Source: Azospirillum humicireducens (lineage in GTDB: Bacteria > Pseudomonadota > Alphaproteobacteria > Azospirillales > Azospirillaceae). From it: a stretch of 64,000 nucleotides of DNA. The notes below the pieces were generated by a model. The model searched no databases and was not told where the DNA came from. It worked only from the letters and a program-made list of their open reading frames with translations. Positions 8,401 to 17,634 of the stretch are shown here, in pieces (the stretch's first letter is position 1; each line of letters begins with the position of its first letter). The translations under genes and the position numbers were made by a program. The stretch lies in the NCBI RefSeq assembly GCF_001639105.2, contig NZ_CP015285.1:488501-552500 (forward strand). Direction: 5' to 3'.

Positions 8401-8768
8401 GACACGGCGGTGAGCAGGCGGGCGATGCTGTCCAGCGCCCGGTCGGCATCGTCGCTTGAAAACGGCTTCTGGTGCGCCCAGCCGTTGCGATGGCCGCGAA
8501 TCTCCCCGACCAGCCCGCGTTCGGCGGGGCCGAGCGTGGCACGGAAAACGTCGTTCCACGACTCCCACATCAGCTTCAGCAGTGCCGCCGCGTCCCAGTC
8601 CGGGATCGGCCGGTTGCGGGTCATCGGGTCTTCGTTGAAACCGACCAGCGCTGGAATGGCGACGGCGCGTTTCAGCGCGCTGCCGATCTCGCGTTCGATG
8701 AAGGGGCCGAGGCCGGAGCGTAACAGGTCGAGCGCCTTGCCCACGCGCTCCTGGTTGGTCAGTGCCAT
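5421..8768 (-). CDS. DUF499 (COG1483) P-loop ATPase with N-terminal Swt1-like HEPN domain
   Basis: 1,115 aa. Residues about 60-130 look like the Swt1-type HEPN domain, with RNGWAH (about 94-99) fitting the RNxxxH motif of HEPN ribonucleases. Residues about 240-260 carry the P-loop FGGGKTH and about 330-345 the Walker B-like LILIDEW, as in DUF499 ATPases. The C-terminal third (after about 970) has a linker rich in Pro/Gly and a small beta-rich domain. The family is known beside DUF1156 methylases in defence islands. It is last in the six-gene operon, 21 bp after the methylase, with a GGAG ribosome site. A working model is infection sensing by the ATPase part and RNA cleavage by the HEPN part; this is inferred. 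Confidence 0.85.
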   Translation of the reverse strand: MALTNQERVGKALDLLRSGLGPFIEREIGSALKRAVAIPALVGFNEDPMTRNRPIPDWDAAALLKLMWESWNDVFRATLGPAERGLVGEIRGHRNGWAHQKPFSSDDADRALDSIARLLTAVSAPQADEVGRMKMELRRLIFDEQMRSEKRKGAGTAIESQVTGSLKPWREVVAPHRDVASGRYQQAEFAADLWQVHLGEGSDEYRNPAEFFRRTFLTESLKSLLTGAMRRLTGQGGDPVVQLQTNFGGGKTHSMLALYHLFSGMPPGDLLGVEPLLIESEVKSLPPSVRRVVLVGNKISPGNPSVKPDGTVVRTLWGELAWQLGGAAAFARLRADDERATSPGDTLRELMNEYGPCLILIDEWVAYARQLHDDPDLPGGSFETHFSFAQALTESAKLAKHCLLVISLPASDTGTSPHAVGADEEVGGERGRAALARLRNVIGRVESSWAPASTEEGFEIVRRRLFEPLIDKAQFVSRDTVASAFHDVYRTQHQEFPPECRDSPYEGRMKAAYPIHPEVFDRLYGDWSTQPKFQRTRGVLRLMAAVIHSLWEKGDRNPLIMPGNLPIDDPRVRDELTRYLSDDWKPIIEKDVDGTSALPLQIDASNTNLGKFAATRRVARTVYLGSAPTSTAANRGLEDRRIKLGCVMPGETPSLFGDALRRLAMAATYLYQDGARYWYSTQPTVTKMAEDRAEQLKRNPDPVITEIERRLRLDLRSTGDFRRIHPFPQSGADVPDDLDARLVVLGIDFPYSKAEGNKAEAAAKAILESRGSGPRLFRNTLAFLAVDQARLQDLDEATRRYCAWWSILDEKNQLNLDPHQVRQAETQLKTADGTVAARLPEAYQWLLTPVQDTPQTPVTWEALRLTGQEPLAARASKKLRGADLLFPSIAGTRLRMELDRVPLWRGDHVEIRQLAQDFAQYIYLPRLRDTTVLTAAIQDGLGLLLWKQESFAFADSYDEVAKRYRGLRCGKPPTMAPDSLDGLLVRATVADAQHTSETAVTAPAPTPGEGTVPPSSGGGSMPVKTEGGVEVIVDAPPSLRRFHGTVTLNAMRVGRDAGEIANEVIAHLVGVVGAEVTVTLEIDAVLPSGASDHLVRTVTENCRTLKFTSQGFEEE

Positions 8769-8789
8769 AACGGTATCTCCGGTTCCGGC

Positions 8790-11675
8790 TTACAGCAGGG
8801 TGCCCTGGGCGGGCGCGGGTTCGGGTTGGATGTCGCGCGACAGGGTCAGGATTTCCGGCCAGCTCTGCACCAGACCGTTGTAGGCCATCGCCTCCGCCGC
8901 CCGCTTCTTGCGTTCACAGAGCGTGTAGAGCCGATAGGCGAGTTCGCGCGCCACCTCGGCCTTCGAGCCGATGGCCGCGACCATACGGGCGGCGGCAGTT
9001 TCGCCGCCGGACTCCAGGACGCGGATCAGGTGATGCACCATCTCCCACACCGTCAGGCGCGGGTCGGTCGCTGGATTCCAGTCGGCGGGAAGCTCCGCCG
9101 GACGCAACAGACGGACCTTGCCGCCCTTCGACACCAGTATCCCCGCCTCAGCGAGACTGGCGACGGCAGTATTCTTGGCCTTGGACAGTGTTTCGGCGTC
9201 GCCATAGGCCCCGTCGCTGAAGCCCACCTGCTCGAACCAGGACAGCGCCCAGCGGGTGTCAGCATCGAAATCGCCTTCCTGCTCGGCCAGGGATTCATCC
9301 AGTAGTTCGTTGATCAGGGAGAGCGCTTCACGGACAGAAACCCGCTTGCTTTGGGCGTCCAGCACCTGGGCATAGCGGGTATAGACCGCCATGCCAGGGC
9401 CGATGGCTGATTGCGCCAAATCCACCGGGGCGATGTTGCCGCGCTGGAGATGGGCCAGAGCCACAGGAAGCTCGGCCTTCAGCGCATTCCGAAACTCACG
9501 CTTGGTGGCCGTAGGGGCGTCATCTGGGCGATGGCGGCAGACCAAGACAATGGAGGAGGCCAGAGCGTTGGTGTTGCGTCCAATGTTTCGAGTTGCCAAT
9601 TCGGACCGCATAGGCCAAGTCCCACTGATGGCAAATCCAGCACAGATAACGGCATCAAGAAACGTTTCCCAGCCCGTGCTCGCAGTTCCGGCATCATTAG
9701 CGGTTTCGGACTGCTTGAAGGCATAATAGATGGTGACTGGAAAAGCGGGATGAGCCTGTTCGGCCAACCGATGCATGGCTGCCGTCATCCCGGTCAGGAA
9801 GAAGGTCTCCGCCGCCTCTTTACCACCATGGCGATAGGGGGTCGCCACCAGTTCCTCGGACTTCGGAACTGCCAGGGTGGAAAACAGGGTCGGGAAGACC
9901 GGACGCAGGGTGCGGCGCAGCCAGACATAGAAAAAGTCGGACAAATCGGCGTAACCGATATTGTCGTAGTAGGGCGGGTCTGTGGATATAACGCGGGCAT
10001 TGCTGGTCGATTGGGTCTGCGCATCGCTTTGCGTTGCCCTTCCGCCAGTGCAATCCATAAATTTGTCTAGAACTTCGCATAATGAGTGAGTTGTTCCGTA
10101 AAAATCCCCGCCCGCGCCTGCAAAAGGATTGGTTTCAACATAATCCCAAGTCATTGGCAGTGCCTGTCTGCCGAATGTTCCGCGCATACGGTCCATTCCG
10201 CTTTCCCAGACACACAAAGATGAGTTGCGGTCAGTGGCCTTACTTACAGAGAACCCGCAGTATACAGCTACAGCGTCAGCATAGGCTGTGGCTCCGGCAC
10301 CGCCATCGACGAGGCTCTCGCCGTCGTCGAGACGTCCAGCGGCTAAGGCATCGGCCTTGATTCGCTCCCGCGCCTCCTGCACCAAATCGGAAAACGTCGT
10401 CAGCGCCATCAATTGGCGCGATGTAAACAGATCGCCGTAGGTGGTCAGACCGTATTGAACAGTCCAGAAGTTGCGCGGATCGTTCGGCAAGTTTGTTTCC
10501 GGCTTCCAGTCGGGGGTCGCTCTGGTCGCCAAGCTCTCCATTTCCTCGGTGGGCGACAGATAGACGCGCCCCCGGTCTCCTTCCGCGACAATCGCCATCA
10601 GCCGCGCACCCATCCTCCCGGTCTGCCCTTCACCTTTGATGTAATCGGGCATAATCGGCGATCCTGACATCACACATTGGAAATTGGCTCCGCGCCCCAA
10701 TTTGGTGCCATTCTTCGCTGCATCGGTATCCCCTGGCTTGCCGATCTTGACGACGAATCGGTAGCCACCATCCTCAATGACTGGCTCGACGTAGGCTTCC
10801 TTGCCGGGCTTGGTGGACAGCATGAATGTGGAGGCCAGTGGCACATCCACGTCATGGAAGGCGGGGTTCGGGCTTTTCACCGTGCGCGCCCACAGCCAAG
10901 CAATGACGGTCAACTTGCGGCCTACCAGCGGCCTCAAGTCGAGCCGCTCATCAGCCATAGACGCGGTGATCTCGATTTTGGGATACAGGTGCCCGATGCG
11001 CTTTTCCGCCTCGTCCCGCATCCATTGGCCGTAGTGCCGCACGTCCTCTGCCAGCCCCTGCGCCCCCTTACCGCTCCATGTGCCGCCGCGCGCCAGCTCC
11101 ATTCTTGCTTGCAAGTTGACCGGTGGTAGCCCAGTGAACTTGGGCGGGATTTCGATCATCGCCTTGTTGATTAGCACCGCCACAGGGTTGAGGTCGGTGG
11201 CATGGGCCTCCAGTCCTAGCCGTTGAGCCTCCAATGGCAGGGTGCCACCGCCCGCGAAGGGGTCGTGGAAGCCGGGTAGCCGGTCTGGGGCAAATAGTTC
11301 CCCTGCACGCGGATGGGCGACATTGTCGGCGCAGGCTCGCCGCCAGTTTTGCCTGATCTCGGCGCGAGCCTGTTCCAACACCGCTTCGTTGGTGGTGTTC
11401 TCCCACTTAACCAATTGCTCGATGATGCCGAATAGACGGTCACGCTCCTTCTGTTGCGCCTCTTCCGTCGGGAACAGGTCCGGCCACGCCGACGGATCGT
11501 CCACCATCTGCGCGAAGATCACCGCCCGCGCCGCTGCCAGGGGCCGTCGCGCCCACCACAAGTGCAGCGTGCTGGGATGCCCATGCCGGATCGACTTTTC
11601 CCGTGCGCTGGCCTTGTTGATCGCCTCCAGCGGCAGGGCGACTTCGATGAGCTTCTTGCGGGTCTTGACCATCAC
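8790..11675 (-). CDS. DUF1156 (COG1743) adenine-specific DNA methyltransferase
   Basis: 961 aa. The N-terminus ([17 protein letters not shown], then [13 protein letters not shown]) is the signature of DUF1156 proteins. The SAM-binding motif is [14 protein letters not shown] at about 137-150, and the catalytic [10 protein letters not shown] motif is near residue 565, as in N6-adenine methylases with the order motif I then motif IV. The Zn-ribbon Cys pairs named in the COG are not evident. Its start overlaps the stop of the ASCH gene by 4 bp. It probably marks host DNA as self for this defence system. The large gap between motifs is usual for the family. Confidence 0.9.
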   Translation of the reverse strand: MMVKTRKKLIEVALPLEAINKASAREKSIRHGHPSTLHLWWARRPLAAARAVIFAQMVDDPSAWPDLFPTEEAQQKERDRLFGIIEQLVKWENTTNEAVLEQARAEIRQNWRRACADNVAHPRAGELFAPDRLPGFHDPFAGGGTLPLEAQRLGLEAHATDLNPVAVLINKAMIEIPPKFTGLPPVNLQARMELARGGTWSGKGAQGLAEDVRHYGQWMRDEAEKRIGHLYPKIEITASMADERLDLRPLVGRKLTVIAWLWARTVKSPNPAFHDVDVPLASTFMLSTKPGKEAYVEPVIEDGGYRFVVKIGKPGDTDAAKNGTKLGRGANFQCVMSGSPIMPDYIKGEGQTGRMGARLMAIVAEGDRGRVYLSPTEEMESLATRATPDWKPETNLPNDPRNFWTVQYGLTTYGDLFTSRQLMALTTFSDLVQEARERIKADALAAGRLDDGESLVDGGAGATAYADAVAVYCGFSVSKATDRNSSLCVWESGMDRMRGTFGRQALPMTWDYVETNPFAGAGGDFYGTTHSLCEVLDKFMDCTGGRATQSDAQTQSTSNARVISTDPPYYDNIGYADLSDFFYVWLRRTLRPVFPTLFSTLAVPKSEELVATPYRHGGKEAAETFFLTGMTAAMHRLAEQAHPAFPVTIYYAFKQSETANDAGTASTGWETFLDAVICAGFAISGTWPMRSELATRNIGRNTNALASSIVLVCRHRPDDAPTATKREFRNALKAELPVALAHLQRGNIAPVDLAQSAIGPGMAVYTRYAQVLDAQSKRVSVREALSLINELLDESLAEQEGDFDADTRWALSWFEQVGFSDGAYGDAETLSKAKNTAVASLAEAGILVSKGGKVRLLRPAELPADWNPATDPRLTVWEMVHHLIRVLESGGETAAARMVAAIGSKAEVARELAYRLYTLCERKKRAAEAMAYNGLVQSWPEILTLSRDIQPEPAPAQGTLL

Positions 11676-12457
11676 AGAGAGTCTTTCAGCATACGGATTC
11701 GGATTTGGCGCGGTGCCATGCGCTCCAGAAGAACCTGATCGCCGGGCATGGCCCCGGCACTCGTGAAAAAGGCGCGTGTGCCGCCCCGGTCGCGCAAGAT
11801 CATCTTGCTGCCATCGACATCGGTCGTGACGGTCGGGCCGGGGTCGAACGCCACCGTGACGGTTCCTTTCGCCATGGTAGCCGTGTTGGAACCGCCAATG
11901 GCATCATTCGGGAAAAGGCCGAGCGCATTCGTCAACCGGATGTAGCCATTGTCGATGGCGCCTTTCGTCAAATGGACGATGTGGCTGTCCACAGGGGGAG
12001 CAGGTGGAGAAACTGGCGCGGCGGCCGGAATCAGCTTGCGTGCGGGTTCGACGGTGTCTTCAGGGTTTGACGTTTCGCCGGACTGCTGCGCGATCAACGC
12101 CGTAACCTCCGGCGGAAGATTCACCCACGTCACCGCACCCGACGGATGCCGATACGGCACCGGCTTGGGCAGACGCCGCACCTGCGCCAACTCCCAGGGA
12201 ACGACCCACCCGGCCGCGAGTACATCGGCGATTTGGTTCGCCCCAATGCCATGCCGGTCCCCAGTCGCGGTCAGCCCATCGCGGTCCAGCGCTGAATGGC
12301 AAGCCACCAGTTCCGCCACGCCGCAGACCATCCCGCTGCCTTTGCGGATCAGGGCGATTTGCCCCCGGACCAAGGTCGGCTTCGACCGCATCTCCCAGGT
12401 CTTGCTGCCGGACAGGATCAGGTCGATCCACGGCTCGCGAATGACCAGCCCCTTCAT
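11672..12457 (-). CDS. ASCH-domain protein with extra C-terminal beta-rich domain
   Basis: 261 aa. [27 protein letters not shown] at the N-terminus is the ASCH (PUA-like) signature, and the domain spans about residues 1-115. After a Pro-rich linker near 145-155, a roughly 95-aa beta-rich domain follows ([16 protein letters not shown] to the end) that I cannot assign. The ATG at 12457 is preferred to a GTG nine codons upstream because it begins exactly at the domain. ASCH and related PUA-like folds bind RNA or modified bases, so a reader of methylated or modified nucleic acid is a sensible guess. It overlaps the methylase start by 4 bp. Confidence 0.7.
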   Translation of the reverse strand: MKGLVIREPWIDLILSGSKTWEMRSKPTLVRGQIALIRKGSGMVCGVAELVACHSALDRDGLTATGDRHGIGANQIADVLAAGWVVPWELAQVRRLPKPVPYRHPSGAVTWVNLPPEVTALIAQQSGETSNPEDTVEPARKLIPAAAPVSPPAPPVDSHIVHLTKGAIDNGYIRLTNALGLFPNDAIGGSNTATMAKGTVTVAFDPGPTVTTDVDGSKMILRDRGGTRAFFTSAGAMPGDQVLLERMAPRQIRIRMLKDSL

Positions 12458-12506
12458 CGGAATGTCCCGCACGGTTTGGACCACAGCAGTGGACGGATCC
12501 TATCGG

Positions 12507-12983
12507 TCATTCCACCTCCTCCTCGGGTGCCCAAAGCGGAGGAGCACCGGGCAACGCCAGTTCGATCATGTAGAGGCAGAGCGCATGCGACGCTTCGGAC
12601 GGTGACCGGCAAGAAACCGCACCGACCGCACGCAGAACGTTTCGCACGACCTCGTCATCCCGTACCAGCGCCGGGAACAGGTGATGGTGGATGAAGCGTC
12701 CCCACAGCTCGGCCGGATGGGTGGCAGATTGGACGAACAGATCGATCTGCGGCTCGTATGCCTCGTCGCGATAACGTCTGCACAGAATGGTCCAGGGCGC
12801 CAGAAGCGGCGCCAGATCCACCGGATCGCTGCTGCCCATGGTGGTGATTGGTCCAAGGCGGTCGCGCGTAACCCCCAGAAGGTCCGCCGCCCGAAGGAAG
12901 CGGCGGCGGCAGACCGAGTAGAGCGCGAACAGCTCCGCCTTCGCCCGGTGCTCCTGATGGACGGCCAATTCCTCACGGGTCAT
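12507..12983 (-). CDS. Hypothetical protein, 158 aa, in defence operon
   Basis: I recognise no family. The product appears all-helical, Arg/Leu-rich, with the segment LWGRFIHHHLFPALVRDDEVV near residue 95 and a Glu-rich tail. The start overlaps the helicase stop by ATGA and has GGGAG upstream, so it is a real coupled gene. Being between the helicase and the ASCH gene, it is likely a system-specific adaptor or inhibitor subunit. Confidence 0.75.
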   Translation of the reverse strand: MTREELAVHQEHRAKAELFALYSVCRRRFLRAADLLGVTRDRLGPITTMGSSDPVDLAPLLAPWTILCRRYRDEAYEPQIDLFVQSATHPAELWGRFIHHHLFPALVRDDEVVRNVLRAVGAVSCRSPSEASHALCLYMIELALPGAPPLWAPEEEVE

Positions 12984-15900
12984 GCGATGGCTCCCGCCTT
13001 GGCGATCAGTTCCGCAAAGCCATAGTTCACGCTGGCCGCGTCGAAGTCCGGCTCCCGCCGGAAGGGTTGGCGGATGTAATGTACGCGATGGTTGGGACCG
13101 TCGAATTCGACCACGGCCAGGATGAAGTCATCCGGCTTGTTGAGCGCGGTTAGGATTTCGTTGCGCGTCACCGTGATGGTATCGGCGCCGGTGACACGGC
13201 CCTTCACCTCGATGAAGCGCAGGCGGCCGGTGCCGGGGATGCGGCTTTCGATGTCATAGCCAAGCCGGTCGAACTCCCGGTCCACCGGCACGAATCCCAA
13301 GCCCCGCTCCACATCCATCACGATGGCGCGCGCCCGTGCCGCCACCGCCATGGTGTCCACCATTTGAACCAGCGGTCGCCCGGACATCGCGGCGATCAAT
13401 CCGGCGGGGACGATCAGCACGCCGCCCAGCGCCACCGGCGGTAGGGCCGCCATCTGCCGCTCCTGGCGGATTTCCTCCAGGCGCTTTTCCAGCCGGGCCT
13501 GGAGCGCGTCGGCGCGCTTGCGGGCCTCGGCCGAATTCAGGTTGGCGTTAGGCTTGCCCGCCTTTTCCTGCTCCTTCAACCGCTCCGCGCGATGGTCCCA
13601 ATAGGAGATTTCCTTGGTCAGACGGTCTCGCACCGCCGCCTCGGTCCGCGCCAGCAGGGCCAGCTTGCGCTCCTTCACCTCGGCAAGATGCTCCGGCACC
13701 ATGTGGGCGATAGCGTGGCCGAGGGCTTGGCGCTCCAACTCCGGTCGGATCCAGCCGCATTCGGGCCGAGCGAGAATCGCTTCCACTCCGGGTTCGTCGG
13801 CGCGCAACGGGCGAACGTCGAGGTAGGGGGCGTAATGGATGTGCCGGGTCTCCCCGGCCTCGTCGATCTCCACGTAGAGCAGGCGCTTGGAGATCATCCG
13901 CCGGTCGCCGCTGCGGGTGACGCCGCCGTCCTGGAGCGCGCTCTCCATCGTGAACATGACGCGGGGCTTGGTGCCGGGGTCGCGGTCGTCCACCAGGATG
14001 GAGCCGCGCCGTAGCAGGTCGCGGTGCCGCTCCAGGACCAGATCGATCACCGAATCCAGCAGGGGATGGCCGGGGCAGACGAAGGCGGCGAGCGTCTGAC
14101 CCTGCGGCGCCACCAGCGCCTTCTCGAAGGCGATGCGCTCGTAACGGGGCAGCACGGGTTCGCCGATGCCGATCAGCCGGTCGCGGTTGCGGACCGGGGC
14201 CGGGACATGGGTCACCTCGAACCGGCGCGGCTCACGCTGCTTCACCGTGCCGCCCAGGCGCCGGAAGGCTTCCAGGAAGAAGGATTCGATGTAGTGGGGT
14301 TGCAGGCGACGCGCCTCCGCCCGCTCCATCTCCTCGCGGATGCGGTGAACACGGCTCGCGTCCATGCTGTCCTGGGCGAGGGCGTGATCCTCCAGCAGGT
14401 CTTGCAGATGGTCGCGGTCCACCGCGTCGTCGATGACCCGGTTCAAGCGGTCCCGCACCTCCGGCTGTTCGCCGTAGCGGATGGCCGAGATCAGGAGATC
14501 GCGCAGCGGGCGTCCGTCGAACTGGAGCTTTCCGAGCACGTCGAAGACCTGCCCACCCAGCGATTTGCGGGCCTGCTCCAGCTTCTCCAGCAGCTTGCGA
14601 TAGACGTCGCCTTCGCGCGTCTCGTCGGCGACGAGGTTCCACAGGTGGCAGACCTCGGTCTGGCCGATGCGGTGGATGCGGCCGAAACGCTGTTCCAGCC
14701 GGTTGGGATTCCAGGGCAGGTCGTAATTGACCATCAGATGGGCGCGCTGGAGGTTGATGCCTTCCCCCGCCGCGTCGGTGGCGAGAAGGACGCGCACCTC
14801 CGGGTCGTGCTTGAAGGACTCTTCGGCCTTCTTGCGCTCCTCCCGACCGAGGCCGCCGTGGATGCAGACCACGGCCTCCCGGCTGCCGAGCAGGGACGAG
14901 ACGCGGGTTTCCAGATAGTTCAGCGTGTCGCGATGCTCGGTGAAGAGGACGAGCTTCTGATGCGGCGACGCCGTGGGCTTTGGCGGTGGGTTGTGCTGAT
15001 CCGGCCCTCCGGCGTCGTATTCGGCCTGTTCCTCGGCAAAGCCGTTGGCGATCACGGTGGGGGTGAAGATTTCGGACAGGAGGCTCGCCAACTCGCGCCA
15101 TTTGCGATCCTCGCCGGACCGGCGGATCGAGGACGCCAGGGCTTCGAGGCGCTTCAGCGTGTCGATTTCGATCTTCAACTCGCCGATGCTGCGGGCGGCG
15201 GTGGCCTGATCAAGGATCTCCTCCTCGGCGGCCTGTACCTCGTTGTCCGGCGCGTCGTCGAGATCGTCCACATCGTCGGCGTCGAGCATCCGGCCCGCCG
15301 ATAGGACCGTGCCGACCTCGGCCCCGCGTTGCAGCACCTCCAACTCGCGCATGCGGCTTTCCAGCCGCTCCCGGCGACGGCGGAGGGATTGGTAGATCGC
15401 CTCCGGCGAAGACGCCAGACGCCGTTGCAGGATCGTAAGGGCGAAGCCAACCGTTCCAGCGCGTTTGTCGTTTTCCAGCGCGTCAGCGCGGTTGAACTCC
15501 TGCCGAACGTAGTCCGTGACCTCCTTGTAGAGCTGCGCCTCGGCATCCGACAGGGTGTAGGTGACGGTGTAGGCGATCCGCTCGGGGAAGAGAGGCTTGC
15601 CGTCGAACTTCAGCAGCTTCTCCTTCACCATGCGCCGCATGAGATCGGACACGTCGGCGGTATGAACGCCATCGCGGAACCGGCCTTCGAACCGGTCGCC
15701 GTCGAGCAGCGCCATGAAAAGCTGGAAATCCTCCTCCTTGCCATTGTGCGGTGTCGCCGACATCAGCAGGAAGTGCCGGGTGAGCGTCGAGAGCAGTTGG
15801 CCGAGCCGGTAACGCTTGGTGTATTTGATCTCACCACCGAAGAAGGTGGCCGACATTTTGTGGGCTTCGTCGCAGACGACCAGATCCCACCGGCAATCCG

Positions 15901-16564
15901 GGGCCTGGAGCTTCTGCTGGACGTCCTCGTCCCGCGACAGCTTGTCCAGGCGGGCGATGACGAGGTTGTTCTCCAGGAACCAGTTGCCGGTTCGGGCCGC
16001 TTCAAGCTTGTCGTTGGTCAGGATCTCGAAGGGCAGATGGAAACGGCGGTAAAGCTCGTCCTGCCACTGCTCTGCCAAGCTGCCAGGGCAGACGACAAGG
16101 CAGCGTTGCAGATCGCCGCGCGCGATCAGCTCCTTCATCAGCAGCCCGGCCATGATGGTCTTGCCCGCGCCGGGGTCATCGGCCAGCAGGAAGCGCAAGG
16201 GCTGGCGGGGCAGCATCGCTTCATAGACGGCGGTAATCTGGTGGGGCAGCGGCTCGACCACGGAGGTGTGGACCGCCAAGACCGGGTCGAACAGGTGGGC
16301 CAGCCGGATGCGCTGGGCCTCCGACACCAGACGGAAGAGGTCACCCTCGCCATCGAAGCTCCAGGGGCGGCCGACTGTCGCCACCTCGATACGCGGTTCA
16401 TCGTGCCGGAACAGCAGTTCGTTGGCGACCCGGCCTTCCGGCGTCTTGTAGGTCAGTTCGACCGCCGCAGTGCCATGCCACTGAACGCTGACCACGGTCA
16501 CAAGCCCGTTCGGCAGGATGCCCCGCACGGAAGCGTTGGGGGTCAGGTCTTCGAGCCGCGCCAT
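12980..16564 (-). CDS. SNF2/SF2 helicase with C-terminal DUF3883 (DISARM DrmD-like)
   Basis: 1,194 aa. Residues about 125-140 hold the P-loop DDPGAGKTIMAG, 232-236 DEAH, then LMSATPHNG, and the second RecA-like lobe has LLATDAAGEGINLQ and QRFGRIHRIGQ, the SNF2 pattern. The C-terminus (about 1080-1170) has YDIESRIPG then FIEVKGR, the DUF3883 pattern, with an ExK that could be nuclease-like. Size and layout match DrmD-type helicases of DISARM. The start MARLEDLTPNASVRG is typical; an ATG 15 nt upstream would overlap the WYL gene instead. It probably translocates on invading DNA. Confidence 0.88.
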   Translation of the reverse strand: MARLEDLTPNASVRGILPNGLVTVVSVQWHGTAAVELTYKTPEGRVANELLFRHDEPRIEVATVGRPWSFDGEGDLFRLVSEAQRIRLAHLFDPVLAVHTSVVEPLPHQITAVYEAMLPRQPLRFLLADDPGAGKTIMAGLLMKELIARGDLQRCLVVCPGSLAEQWQDELYRRFHLPFEILTNDKLEAARTGNWFLENNLVIARLDKLSRDEDVQQKLQAPDCRWDLVVCDEAHKMSATFFGGEIKYTKRYRLGQLLSTLTRHFLLMSATPHNGKEEDFQLFMALLDGDRFEGRFRDGVHTADVSDLMRRMVKEKLLKFDGKPLFPERIAYTVTYTLSDAEAQLYKEVTDYVRQEFNRADALENDKRAGTVGFALTILQRRLASSPEAIYQSLRRRRERLESRMRELEVLQRGAEVGTVLSAGRMLDADDVDDLDDAPDNEVQAAEEEILDQATAARSIGELKIEIDTLKRLEALASSIRRSGEDRKWRELASLLSEIFTPTVIANGFAEEQAEYDAGGPDQHNPPPKPTASPHQKLVLFTEHRDTLNYLETRVSSLLGSREAVVCIHGGLGREERKKAEESFKHDPEVRVLLATDAAGEGINLQRAHLMVNYDLPWNPNRLEQRFGRIHRIGQTEVCHLWNLVADETREGDVYRKLLEKLEQARKSLGGQVFDVLGKLQFDGRPLRDLLISAIRYGEQPEVRDRLNRVIDDAVDRDHLQDLLEDHALAQDSMDASRVHRIREEMERAEARRLQPHYIESFFLEAFRRLGGTVKQREPRRFEVTHVPAPVRNRDRLIGIGEPVLPRYERIAFEKALVAPQGQTLAAFVCPGHPLLDSVIDLVLERHRDLLRRGSILVDDRDPGTKPRVMFTMESALQDGGVTRSGDRRMISKRLLYVEIDEAGETRHIHYAPYLDVRPLRADEPGVEAILARPECGWIRPELERQALGHAIAHMVPEHLAEVKERKLALLARTEAAVRDRLTKEISYWDHRAERLKEQEKAGKPNANLNSAEARKRADALQARLEKRLEEIRQERQMAALPPVALGGVLIVPAGLIAAMSGRPLVQMVDTMAVAARARAIVMDVERGLGFVPVDREFDRLGYDIESRIPGTGRLRFIEVKGRVTGADTITVTRNEILTALNKPDDFILAVVEFDGPNHRVHYIRQPFRREPDFDAASVNYGFAELIAKAGAIA

Positions 16565-16565
16565 C

Positions 16566-17444
16566 TCAAGCAACCCCATGAAGCTGTTGGGACGCGGCGC
16601 CGATGGCGTCGCGGTTCAAAAGGACGATTTGTTGATCCTGCGGTCGGCGTGCGGAAGGGTCGGTGTCGATGCCCAGACGCTTCAGCGTGTAATAGAGAAG
16701 CGCCCGGCGTACCCGGACCTCCGCCCGCCCATCGACCATGCCGTAATCGCGCCCTATCGCCGCGTGCTGGGACGCGGATAGAGCCGGATGAGGGCCGATT
16801 TCGAGCGCCACGTCCTCATGCCAATCCGTGTCGTCAGCGGGGTTCGTCGACGCGGGAGTCAGCGTCCTGGTCTCCAGGATCCTGGGGAGCACAAAGTCCT
16901 TGAACCGGCCATCGGCGCAGCAAAATGCACGCGCATGCCAACGGAAGCCGTCATGGGCTATCGCGTGTGGTTCAATCCAGCGCCACGTGGGTTCCACGCG
17001 CGACATGGACTGGTAATGGATCTCCACCGCCTCGTGGCCGTGGATGGCTCCTATGATGGTCCGAAGGACGCTCGCGTTGACCGTTCTGGCAAGTACCGGC
17101 AGGACACCGAATGGAGGCAGACGAGGCAGCCAGCATTCCGATTGGCCCAACACCGCCTCCGAAACCAGACGAAGCTGCGAGAGGTATTGTTCGGCGTCTG
17201 GGCGGAAGAAGATCGGTGCGAAAGACGGAGAGCGGACGTATGCTTTGGCATGGGTGTCATAGGACATGTTGCCCGGTGCCATGGCAAGGTAGCGCCGCAG
17301 ATCGGCGGATGCCTGCTGGATCGAGATGCCGAACATGCCCGTCAGGTCGGCGCGGTTAGCGTGACCGTCCCAGAACAGGCGGAACTCGATGAATTCGAGC
17401 CGCCGTTCAATTCCCCACCGTAGCTTCGCAGGAAGCTGCTCCAC
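16566..17444 (-). CDS. WYL-domain transcriptional regulator of the defence operon
   Basis: 292 aa. An N-terminal winged helix-turn-helix (ANRADLTGMFGISIQQASADLRRYL, about 32-56) is followed by a WYL-like domain (VEIHYQSMSR to FRWHARAFC near 145-180) and a C-terminal extension, the layout of BrxR/CapW-type repressors found at the head of defence operons. It is the first gene, and the helicase start follows 1 bp after its stop. The start is GTG at 17444; the same frame is closed upstream by a stop, and no ATG lies near. It likely represses the operon by binding near 17504-17513 and lets go on infection; the ligand is unknown. Confidence 0.85.
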   Translation of the reverse strand: MEQLPAKLRWGIERRLEFIEFRLFWDGHANRADLTGMFGISIQQASADLRRYLAMAPGNMSYDTHAKAYVRSPSFAPIFFRPDAEQYLSQLRLVSEAVLGQSECWLPRLPPFGVLPVLARTVNASVLRTIIGAIHGHEAVEIHYQSMSRVEPTWRWIEPHAIAHDGFRWHARAFCCADGRFKDFVLPRILETRTLTPASTNPADDTDWHEDVALEIGPHPALSASQHAAIGRDYGMVDGRAEVRVRRALLYYTLKRLGIDTDPSARRPQDQQIVLLNRDAIGAASQQLHGVA

Positions 17445-17484
17445 GAGACGCCTGTTCGCCGGTCAATCCAAAAAACCCTCCTAG

Positions 17485-17513
17485 TTTCTGGACCGTCCGA
17501 CGATTGACGTCAA
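17485..17513. promoter_or_regulatory. WYL-gene promoter region: TTGACGTCAA palindrome and a res-like half-site
   Basis: The perfect 10-bp palindrome TTGACGTCAA (17504-17513) lies 60 bp before the WYL start and is a likely operator. Next to it GTTTCTGGAC (17484-17493) repeats a 10-bp form of the recombinase half-site found twice in each arm. No convincing -10 box could be fixed. Confidence 0.4.
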
Positions 17514-17634
17514 CGTGGAATTATCAATTTGAGGTATGCCTTTTGGTCGCGTCGGCCGCAGGACGGCTCCGTTGGGAAGATGTGCATTTCCATCTCGGTA
17601 CCATCATGCGGGGAGCACTGAACCAAGTCGACCG

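Noticed and set aside
5421-17444. Complete DISARM or BREX system
   Set aside because: The helicase is DrmD-like, but no DrmA, DrmB or DrmC is present, and no PglZ, BrxC or BrxL. The methylase is of the DUF1156 type with a DUF499 partner.
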